NCBI GenBank assembly: GCA_020850025.1
Contig: JADZFI010000082.1
Location: 1 to 7,717 of the forward strand
Source of the DNA: Saprospiraceae bacterium
Lineage (GTDB): Bacteria > Bacteroidota > Bacteroidia > Chitinophagales > Saprospiraceae
Reading direction: 5' to 3'
DNA length: 7,717 nucleotides
In this document: positions 1-6,000 of the stretch, piece after piece
Numbering within the stretch: the first letter of the stretch is position 1
Layout of the letters: each line of letters starts with the position of its first letter
The notes under the pieces: model-generated
Databases searched by the model: none
Told to the model about the DNA's origin: nothing
The model's input: only the letters and a program-made list of their open reading frames with translations
Translations under genes and position numbers: made by a program

Positions 1-208
1 TGCTTATACCTCCGTGATCTCCCACCGCTCCGGCGAAACGGAAGACACCTTTATTGCCGACCTGGCCGTAGCACTCAATACCGGCCAGATCAAAACCGGC
101 TCCGCTTCCCGCTCCGACCGGATCGCTAAATACAACCAATTGCTCCGCATTGAAGAGGAGTTGGGCGATGCTGCCACGTATCTCGGACGGGCGGTGTTTG
201 GGGTGTAG
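1..208 (+). CDS. eno: Enolase (phosphopyruvate hydratase), C-terminal part
   Basis: This is the last 68 codons of enolase; base 1 is the final base of an earlier codon and the start lies outside the window. Enolase interconverts 2-phosphoglycerate and phosphoenolpyruvate in cytoplasmic glycolysis. The recognisable signatures are SHRSGETEDTFIADLAVA and GQIKTGSASRSDRIAKYNQL followed by RIEEELG, the standard end of bacterial enolases. The His-Arg-Ser triplet and the Lys of GQIKTGS are known substrate-binding and catalytic residues of the family, and all are present. The protein ends in GRAVFGV at a TAG codon (206-208), a normal length for the family, so the 3' end is intact. An intrinsic terminator follows 27 bases later. 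A 31-bp stretch of this coding sequence (102-132) recurs at 843-873. Confidence 0.97.
   Translation, partial: AYTSVISHRSGETEDTFIADLAVALNTGQIKTGSASRSDRIAKYNQLLRIEEELGDAATYLGRAVFGV
102..132 (+). repeat. Direct repeat, copy 1 (inside eno)
   Basis: This 31-bp stretch of the eno coding sequence starts CCGCTTCCC and ends GGATCGCTAAATA, covering the codons for SRSDRIAK. It recurs in the same orientation at 843-873 with one mismatch (G111 versus T852). The match stops abruptly on both sides. The two copies bracket the eno tail, its terminator and the damaged BRO-N gene. Confidence 0.9.
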
Positions 209-235
209 GAAGATCTGAATGCTAAAACAATGGAA

Positions 236-279
236 AAGCCCCCACTTTGCGCGTTTGCGAGGTGGGGGCTTAGTTTTTT
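236..279 (+). terminator. Intrinsic terminator of eno
   Basis: The perfect 10-bp stem AAGCCCCCAC (236-245) / GTGGGGGCTT (262-271) extends inward through further pairs (TTTGC with GCGAG, including wobbles) to a loop of about six bases at 251-256. A run of six T follows at 274-279. Position, stem strength and T-tract fit a Rho-independent terminator for the eno transcript. Confidence 0.92.
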
Positions 280-298
280 GAAATATTTATAAAGCAAA

Positions 299-329
299 TT
301 GTTTTTTAAATGTCGACATGTTACCTTTG
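299..329 (+). promoter_or_regulatory. Bacteroidota-type promoter of the BRO-N gene
   Basis: TACCTTTG at 322-329 is an exact match to the Bacteroidota -7 element TAnnTTTG. TTG at 299-301, 20 bases upstream, fits the -33 element. Transcription would start around 334-338, about 30 bases before the ATG at 365. The promoter lies just after the eno terminator, so the BRO-N gene has its own transcription signal. The palindrome TGTCGACA sits between the two elements. This is a motif match only. Confidence 0.6.
311..318. promoter_or_regulatory. Candidate operator TGTCGACA
   Basis: This perfect 8-bp palindrome (10 bp counting the flanking A310 and T319) lies between the -33 and -7 elements of the BRO-N promoter, the usual place for a repressor to block polymerase. 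The same octamer occurs twice more at 543-561 inside the gene. Binding by a phage-type regulator is an inference. Confidence 0.4.
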
Positions 330-364
330 AAATGATTATTTTGAAAACCTGATAAAACTTAAAC

Positions 365-736
365 ATGGAAGAACAAGACAAAATCATCGTATTTCAGGAA
401 AGACAAATCCGCCGTGTATGGCATAATGAGGAGTGGTGGTTTGCCGTAGTTGACGTAATAGAAGTGCTTACAGAAAGCACCAAACCAAGGGACTATTGGT
501 ATCGCTTAAAAGAGCGTGAAGAAAAATCGAGCGGAATTCAACTGTCGACAAATTGTCGACACTTCAAAATGATTGCTCAAGATGGAAAAATGCGTGAGAC
601 GGAGTGCGCCAATACAGAAACAATGTTTCGAATCATCCAATCCATTCCATCTCCAAAAGCTGAACCGTTTAAGCTCTGGCTGGCCAAGGTTGGTTACGAG
701 CGCGTTCAGGAGATAGAAAACCCGGAATGCTTATAA
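365..736 (+). CDS. BRO-N family phage antirepressor-like protein, truncated
   Basis: The 123-residue product has an N-terminal BRO-N domain, found in prophage antirepressors and baculovirus BRO proteins and thought to bind DNA. Residues 6-35 (IIVFQERQIRRVWHNEEWWF, then VVDVIEVLT) and the run PRDYWYRLK, LSTNCRHFK, SIPSPKAEPFKLWLAKVGYE and RVQEIENPE are typical of the family in Bacteroidota. The ATG at 365 leaves a full N-terminus and lies about 35 bases after an exact TAnnTTTG element; no Shine-Dalgarno is visible. Relatives I recall are around 270 residues long, but here the reading stops at 734-736 just after ENPE. A remnant of the family's C-terminus follows in another frame at 738-839, so this is a gene damaged by an internal deletion. 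The N-terminal domain could still be made, but the full function is doubtful. Its base composition is visibly richer in A and T than eno or corA, as expected for phage-derived DNA. Confidence 0.85.
   Translation: MEEQDKIIVFQERQIRRVWHNEEWWFAVVDVIEVLTESTKPRDYWYRLKEREEKSSGIQLSTNCRHFKMIAQDGKMRETECANTETMFRIIQSIPSPKAEPFKLWLAKVGYERVQEIENPECL
543..561. repeat. 19-bp palindrome with two TGTCGACA sites
   Basis: TGTCGACAA and TTGTCGACA face each other around a single A (552), making a perfect 9-1-9 inverted repeat inside the BRO-N gene. It contains two copies of the octamer found in the promoter at 311-318. It encodes LSTNCR, a segment common in this family, so protein constraint may explain part of the symmetry. 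Confidence 0.8.
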
Positions 737-737
737 A

Positions 738-839
738 GAAAGCACTGGAGACAAAGTGGTGACAAGCCGAAATTTCAAGGGTCAAATTGCTGAGGCTAAG
801 AAAAAAGCCTTGAGTGCCGAAGAAAAAAAGGAACGGTGA
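738..839 (+). pseudogene. C-terminal remnant of the BRO-N protein gene
   Basis: Read in the frame of base 738, this stretch gives ESTGDKVVTSRNFKG followed by a lysine-rich tail ending AEEKKER and a TGA at 837-839. The TG-x-KVVT-x-x-N motif is how full-length members of this antirepressor family end. It therefore looks like the original C-terminus, separated from the N-terminal part (365-736) by a deletion of roughly 100-140 codons that also shifted the frame. The deletion point lies near 730-740. There is no start codon of its own, and the family match rests on a short motif recalled from memory. The stop codon is only three bases from the second eno repeat. Confidence 0.65.
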
Positions 840-847
840 CAGCCGCT
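823..847 (-). terminator. Possible weak terminator for the minus-strand genes
   Basis: On the minus strand, AGCGG (847-843) can pair with CCGTT (836-832) around a six-base loop, followed by CC and seven T (829-823). It lies about 20 bases beyond the stop codon of the small membrane protein gene. The stem has only five pairs, one a G-T wobble, so this is tentative. Confidence 0.3.
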
Positions 848-873
848 TCCCTCTCCGACCGGATCGCTAAATA
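843..873 (+). repeat. Direct repeat, copy 2 (eno fragment outside eno)
   Basis: This is the second copy of the 31-bp eno segment (copy 1 at 102-132), identical at 30 of 31 positions. In the eno frame it still reads SLSDRIAK before a stop. Beyond 873 there is no similarity to the rest of eno. It directly follows the BRO-N remnant, and its right end contains the stop codon (869-867) of the minus-strand membrane protein gene. Confidence 0.9.
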
Positions 874-1247
874 ACTTTACCCTCCCCCCAATAACTCCTC
901 ACCGCCCACACCGCCGACGCCAGAAAAGGCAACGTAGAAACCAGCACCTTTCCATTGCCGCTCAATATCCCCACCAGCAAAATTAACAGCACCAAAATGG
1001 CCGGCAACGCCAGTCCAAGGTACACCCACCGGCGGTTAGGTTTAGGCTGAAAGGCCTGATATATCAGTACCAACAGTCCCAGAAAAGGCAGTGAAATCAG
1101 CGGGTGAGAAAAATTATCGCCGGCGCTTTCGCGCTGGCTGAATACCTGCAACGCTGCTTCATACAGAAAAGCCGACTGGCCTGCGCCCCATTCCAGATAA
1201 CAAAAAAAGAAGGTAATGACGGTTAGGAGCAAGGGTAGCTTTTTCAT
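867..1247 (-). CDS. Small four-helix membrane protein, function unknown
   Basis: The 126-residue product is not a family I can name. It begins MKKLPLLLTVITFFF, a hydrophobic N-terminal helix (about 4-19), followed by a short soluble stretch with YLEWGAGQS and SAGDNFSHP. Three further hydrophobic segments lie at about 48-66, 73-95 and 101-118, separated by the basic loop QPKPNRRW (67-74). It is probably an inner-membrane protein. The ATG at 1247 is chosen because the protein begins sensibly there; an upstream in-frame ATG at 1331 would add 28 residues encoded by the intergenic repeat and is unlikely. The base before the ATG is the end of a run of seven C on the coding strand, with no Shine-Dalgarno. 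The gene lies 188 bp downstream of corA on the same strand. The final codons and the TAG run into the second eno repeat, so the original C-terminus may have been altered. Confidence 0.6.
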   Translation of the reverse strand: MKKLPLLLTVITFFFCYLEWGAGQSAFLYEAALQVFSQRESAGDNFSHPLISLPFLGLLVLIYQAFQPKPNRRWVYLGLALPAILVLLILLVGILSGNGKVLVSTLPFLASAVWAVRSYWGEGKVI

Positions 1248-1263
1248 GGGGGGGAGGAAGATT

Positions 1264-1303
1264 GATTTGCGATTTCCGATTACATGATTTGCGATTGCCG
1301 ATT
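1264..1303 (+). repeat. Pair of 18-bp direct repeats
   Basis: Two 18-mers, GATTTGCGATTTCCGATT (1264-1281) and GATTTGCGATTGCCGATT (1286-1303), differ at one base and are separated by ACAT, giving a 22-bp period. Each is itself built from GATT-like steps. They lie just upstream of the small membrane protein gene, within about 20-60 bases of its start, in the spacer after corA. Confidence 0.85.
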
Positions 1304-1390
1304 GGATTGGAGAGGTTGGATTTGGGAGCAATCTCCAATATTACTGTTTTTTATCACCACCCAGGACCAATTGGCTCCGCTCTTCCCAAA

Positions 1391-1434
1391 CACCAAAACA
1401 CTAAAACACCAAAACACCAAAACACCAAAACACC
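1391..1434 (+). repeat. 8-bp tandem repeat array (CACCAAAA)
   Basis: Five full units of CACCAAAA (the second is CACTAAAA) and a final CACC lie in a row. On the minus strand the unit reads TTTTGGTG. The array ends one base from the stop codon of corA (1438-1436). This is a simple-sequence repeat that could vary in length by slippage, but it is outside the corA reading frame. Confidence 0.92.
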
Positions 1435-1435
1435 A

Positions 1436-2386
1436 TCAAAGCATCTTCCGCTTCTGCATCACCCAATATAGTCCTCCGGTGATGAGGCCGGCTACTACCA
1501 CAGTGAGGTAAAAGGCCCAGGGGTGTTCCGGGATACCGTTGGGAATGTTCATGCCCAGGAAGGAGGAGATCAGGGTAGGCACCATCAATACTACGGTAAT
1601 CACCGTGAGTCGGTGGATCACCTGGTTCAGGTTGTTGGATATGATGCTGGAATAGGCGTCCATGGTGCCGTTCAAGATGTTGGTGTACACGTTGGCCATG
1701 GAAAGCGCCTGAGAGTTATCAATGATGATGTCTTCAAACAAATCGCTCAGATCCTCATCCCCATTGATGTGGAGGAAGTCGGTGCGTTTCATTTTCATCT
1801 TGAGCAGCTCGTTGGCACTCAATGAGTTAACAAAATACACCAGACTTTTTTCGATGGAAAGCAGTTGCCGGAGCTCCGAGTTTCGGCTGCTGTTCATCAG
1901 TTCTTTTTCAATTCGGTTGCGACGCAGGTTGAGCGTTTTGAGGCACGACAGGAAGTGATAAACGTTTTGCTCCAGCATTTGCAGCACGAAGCGTTTTTCA
2001 TCGGCCGGGTTGAAATCGCGTACGTTATTGGCGAGAAATTTTTCCAGTACGGGCGTTTCAAAAGCGGAGATGGTCACCACATGTTCGATGGTGAGCAGGA
2101 TGCCAATCGGGACGGTGATGAAGTAGGCTTCGTTTTCGGTGGAGGCGTTTTTATTCTTGACGGGGGTATTAATCAGTACGAATCGCACATCCCCGTCGCG
2201 CTCGTAGCGTGCACGCTCGTCGAGGTCGAGCGAGTCGGTCAGGAATGCCGGGTCGAAGTCGAACCGGCGGGCGAGCTCATCCAGTTCATCGGGCGCAAAG
2301 GGCGGGGCCAGGTGTACCCAGCATCCGGGATCCGGCTCGGTCAGTTCTACCAGGCGACGTTTTTCTCGTGTAAAATAACGGGTCAC
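1436..2386 (-). CDS. corA: CorA-family magnesium/divalent cation transporter
   Basis: The 316-residue product fits the CorA family of homopentameric inner-membrane channels that admit Mg2+ and sometimes Co2+ or Ni2+. Residues 1-75 or so form the start of the cytoplasmic domain (WVHLAPPFAPDELDELARRF, then DSLDLDERARYE). A long, charged helical stalk follows (about 130-255, including LNLRRNRIEKELMNSS and NVYTNILNGTMDAYSSIISN). The first transmembrane helix is at about 260-277 and is followed directly by the diagnostic GMN motif at 278-280, in GMNIPNGIPEHP. The second helix is at about 290-310, and the tail QKRKML is basic and cytoplasmic. Length and domain order are normal. The start is taken as GTG at 2386, because an in-frame stop lies 15 bases further upstream and no ATG fits; there is no Shine-Dalgarno. 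A TAnnTTTG promoter element lies about 46 bases upstream. Other CorA-like subfamilies (zinc exporter ZntB) are possible, but the GMN context favours CorA. Confidence 0.93.
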   Translation of the reverse strand: MTRYFTREKRRLVELTEPDPGCWVHLAPPFAPDELDELARRFDFDPAFLTDSLDLDERARYERDGDVRFVLINTPVKNKNASTENEAYFITVPIGILLTIEHVVTISAFETPVLEKFLANNVRDFNPADEKRFVLQMLEQNVYHFLSCLKTLNLRRNRIEKELMNSSRNSELRQLLSIEKSLVYFVNSLSANELLKMKMKRTDFLHINGDEDLSDLFEDIIIDNSQALSMANVYTNILNGTMDAYSSIISNNLNQVIHRLTVITVVLMVPTLISSFLGMNIPNGIPEHPWAFYLTVVVAGLITGGLYWVMQKRKML

Positions 2387-2431
2387 TGTCCATTGAGCAG
2401 GTTATTGGTGAGCAAATAATGAAACGCGGCA

Positions 2432-2439
2432 CAAACTTA
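2432..2439 (-). promoter_or_regulatory. Candidate -7 promoter element of corA
   Basis: On the minus strand this reads TAAGTTTG, an exact match to the Bacteroidota TAnnTTTG -7 element. Transcription would begin around 2425, giving a leader of about 40 bases before the GTG at 2386. No convincing -33 TTG was found at the usual distance, so the call is moderate. Confidence 0.4.
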
Positions 2440-3025
2440 CGGTATGCATTTGAGCGCACGGCGGTAAAACGTACTTCAGGGAAAAAAATTCTTTAAATGG
2501 ATATAATACGGGATAAATGTTCACAGGTTTAGGCCCCAGGTCATCAACAACAGCGGAATGGTTTGAGGGCAAGTGCAGAACTTCGTCCTGTTTTTTAACG
2601 TTCAATTTTTTCCGTTAATCGTAAAATCCCAGAAATAAACTTCTTAACATTGCGCTGGATTTCACCCGTAAGCTAGAAAACTGCCGCCGAACCGATTTAT
2701 CAACGAGTACAAACCCGCAAGCTCCCGTTTTAGAAGCGAACACTATTCCTGATCAACACGGTCTGTCGTCTTGCCTACTCCTCCCGCAAGATAGTCAGCC
2801 TTGCACGCTTCCGTTAATTTGATGTATCAAGGCTTGCCAACAGCACGCGTATTTGCGTGACTAGATTTATTAAGGGGACAAGCGTTCCATTTTAGTTATT
2901 CAGCGGTTTGGTATGCAGCGTTTCTGCATCGTGTTGAATCTGGCCTGCCAGATTTTGGCAGTATCTTGTTTTGTAGAATTTTTTTTTACAATCAATAATA
3001 ATCACGCAATCAAACCTTTCTGTTT
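2440..3025. other. Intergenic region between corA and the giant secreted protein gene
   Basis: These 586 bases lie between divergent genes, and I see no convincing coding sequence in them. The left part (to about 2600) is AT-rich. The right part has several short inverted repeats: TCTTGC/GCAAGA (2769-2774, 2786-2791), CACGC/GCGTG (2844-2848, 2855-2859) and the two described at 2913-2961. A run of nine T lies at 2979-2987. The motif CCCGCAAG occurs at 2713-2720 and again at 2783-2790. It presumably holds the promoter and a long leader of the downstream gene, but no exact TAnnTTTG was found on the plus strand. Confidence 0.6.
2913..2961. promoter_or_regulatory. Two consecutive 6-5-6 inverted repeats
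   Basis: ATGCAG-N5-CTGCAT (2913-2929) and CTGCCA-N5-TGGCAG (2945-2961) are perfect inverted repeats of identical geometry whose centres are 32 bp apart, about three helical turns. They lie 65-113 bases upstream of the ATG of the giant gene. They could be operator sites or small leader hairpins; the half-sites differ, which weakens the idea of one regulator. Confidence 0.4.
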
Positions 3026-6000
3026 ATGAGCCCTTTTTCACCCCGCACCGTACTAAGCCTTCTGTGGGCGGCGGTTTCAAGCCTTCCACTCTTGGCTCAG
3101 CAATCTAATCCAACGCTCGACGCTCTAAAGAAACGGCATGTCATTACAGCTGAATCTGCTCAGGAAATTCTGGTTTTCAAAAATCTGATGCCTGGTCAAA
3201 CCTATGGGTTGCTTGTTCCTGGAGGGGAGCCATGTTTGAGTCAGTGTATGCCTGATATTGTGGTGCTGACCCCCAATACCCAGGTCTTGAATTATAATGC
3301 AACCATCCACCTCCTCAAATTTGTAGCCTCCGCTCCTTCCATGGAGTTCAGGCTTGATTATCCCTGCACATGGGATCCTGCCGACCCACCCCGCCACTAT
3401 GTGAGCATCATTAGAGTAGGGGAAAAGGATAAAGGACAAATACCAGGGTTCCCGGATGCTGTACTTTCTGTTACCGGAGGTACCGCCGAGAATTTGATCA
3501 GGGATGTATTCATTGGCGGCGACTGCTTCGATATTTCTGGGATTACCTATTCCGGTCAGCCGGCACAGATTGGCCAATTCAGCAATGGCCTGACCAATGT
3601 CGGATTTTCCGAAGGCGTTATCATGGCTACCGGAAACATTAATGTTGCTCCCGGCCCCAATACCGTGGACGGCGCCGACAATGGTTATGGGAACGCAACA
3701 CCCGACCCGGATTTACAGGCGCTCTCTGCAGGTGTACTCTTTGACATGGCCAACATTGAATTTGATTTTACTCCAACACAGTCACCCATCACGTTTGAAT
3801 ATGTATTTGCATCAGAGGAATATTGCGAGTTTGTAAATACGGCTTTCAATGATGTATTCGGGTTTTTCATCTCTGGCCCAGGCATTACCGGCAACCAAAA
3901 CCTCGCGGTAGTGCCCATGTCAACCACTCCGATCTCCATTAATACCGTAAATCACGAAACCAACTCCGGTTACTACGTACACAATACCCCGGCTACCGGC
4001 GACAACTGCCTCGCCATTCCACCGGCCTCCGGTGCGCCGGTTGCAGAAATTCAATACGATGGCTTTACCCGTAAAATGGTGGCTGTTGCCAATGTCATTC
4101 CATGCTCCACCTATCATATCAAGTTGAAAATTTCTGATGTTGGCGATGGTGTTTGGGATTCTGCCGTATTCCTCAAGGCCGGCTCCTTTGATGGAGGCGG
4201 TAATGCATCCTTAAAATGGGTGGTCAATGGTCAAACAGGTGTAAATGTGGTAACCGAGGGTTGTGGCACGGTGGAGTTACTCATTGACCGGGTTGGTTCC
4301 AATCCGTCCCTTGCCTTGCCCGTTTCTTTCACCATTACTGGTACCGCCATTAATGGGGTTGACTATGGCCCTATTGTAGGAACGTATGTTATTCCCGCCG
4401 GTGAGGAACAAATTACGGTTCCGGTCAATATTGTAAACGACATGATCCCGGAGGGTGCTGAAACCGTAATTCTTACGCTGAACAACCCTTGTTCCTGTCT
4501 TAATCCGCAGGAAATTCTGACCATTCTGGATTACGTCCCATTGCAGACGGTGCCGGACACCATTCCCATTTGCGGCCCGGGCGTAACCACCGTTGGTGTT
4601 GGGGTAACTGGCGGCTTGCCTCCATATTCCTACCAATGGAATACAGGCAGCACCGATGCTACCATTACCCCATTCATAAGTGCCCCCAGCACCTACACCG
4701 TTACGATCGCAGATGGATGCGGTGGAATCAGCACCGCCCAGTCGCAGGTGTTCATTGACCAACCTCCGGTTGCGACCCTGGCGGGCGCCGGGCCACAAAT
4801 CTGCCCCGGACAAACGGTTACCCTCGACGTTAATTTCACAGGTACCGCACCTTATCAACTGACCTATTCGTTGAACGGGATTCCTCAGAATACGGTAACA
4901 GGAATACAAAGCACCCCCTTTGAATGGGAAGTGAATGCCCCCGGCACCTACCAGATTACCGGGGTGACCGATGGTAACGGGTGCCCTGGTTCCGCAAGTG
5001 GATCCGTGATCGTCACCCCGTCCTCTCTGGATCTCACCGGTGTGCCAAGCAATGCACTATGTTCCGGAGCGCCCTCCGGAAGCATCAATACCACCGTTTC
5101 CGGTGGCCAGGGGCCCTATAATTTCGCCTGGACAGGGCCGTCTCCCATTGGAAATATTGAAGATCCGACCGGTTTGACGCCGGGAAACTATACCGTGATT
5201 GTGACCGACAGTTTTGGCTGTACGGATAATCAGGCCTTTTCTGTTTTTTCCCCGCCTGGCATAGCAGGCAGTATAGCATCAGTTCAGAGCGCTAATTGCA
5301 GCCAGCCTTCCGGCGGTAGTATTGATCTTTTCGTGGCAGGTGGCACACCTGGCTATACCTATTTGTGGAGCAATGCTGCAACAGACCAGGATCCGCAAAA
5401 TCTGGTCAATGGTACCTACACTGTTACCATAACGGATATTAACAATTGTACCGCCACGACTACAGCGGTGGTCCCGGGAAATTTCACGGCTCCGGTTGCC
5501 TTAACTTCTCCACCCAATACCCTCACGTGCAGTTCGCCGGCGGTTAATCTGGACGGAACCGGCTCCAGTGCCGGGCCGAACTTCAGTTACACCTGGACCG
5601 CAAGCCCGGGCAACATAGTTTCAGGAAGCAATACTCTGAACCCAGTGGTAAACCAGTCCGGAACCTATATCCTTACCGTCCAGAACACCTCCAATGGTTG
5701 TACCACCACTGCTTCCTCTACCGTAACAGCCAACAACACACCGCCCCTGGCTATAGCCGGACCGGATGATACCCTTACATGTGCCATTACCAATACTACC
5801 CTTGATGGCGCCGGCTCCAGCTCAGGGGGCAGTTTTACCTATCTATGGACAGCTTCCGGCGGGGGGACTATTCTTGGAGGATCAACCACTGCTACCCCCC
5901 TCGTAGGCGCGGCTGGTACTTATACCCTAGTGGTGACCAATACGCAAAACGGATGTACCGCTACGGATGTTGCCATGGTGGGGGCCAACCTTACCCCGCC

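Noticed and set aside
4..387. A 127-codon minus-strand reading frame opposite eno and the BRO-N promoter
   Set aside because: It is antisense to the clearly real enolase end and runs through a strong terminator hairpin; no family resemblance.
1248..1331. An N-terminal extension of 28 residues for the small membrane protein, starting at 1331
   Set aside because: It is encoded by the GATT-rich intergenic repeat and the C-run, reads like low-complexity sequence, and is followed by MKKLPLLL, a natural membrane protein start at 1247.
1391..1434. CRISPR array
   Set aside because: The repeats are 8 bp with no spacers, so this is a simple tandem repeat.
1865..2419. A 184-codon plus-strand reading frame opposite corA
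   Set aside because: Antisense shadow of corA, whose protein sequence is unmistakable; the shadow has no domain-like pattern.
2402..2605. A 67-codon minus-strand reading frame upstream of corA
   Set aside because: It overlaps the likely corA promoter, has no recognisable features, and ends in a composition typical of random translation.
2600..2870. A tRNA or other known structured RNA in the corA-adhesin gap
   Set aside because: Only short isolated hairpins are present; no cloverleaf, TPsiC-like arm or other recognised consensus could be assembled.
2945..2987. Intrinsic terminator made of the 2945-2961 hairpin and the T-run at 2979-2987
   Set aside because: The T-run begins 17 bases after the stem, too far for a Rho-independent terminator, and there is no plus-strand gene upstream that needs one.
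4277..4909. A 210-codon minus-strand reading frame, and others at 3125-3577, 6353-6853 and 7079-7531
   Set aside because: All lie opposite the uninterrupted giant secreted protein. Their Gly/Arg/Asn/Tyr-rich content reflects the antisense of a Thr/Gly/Val-rich repeat gene.
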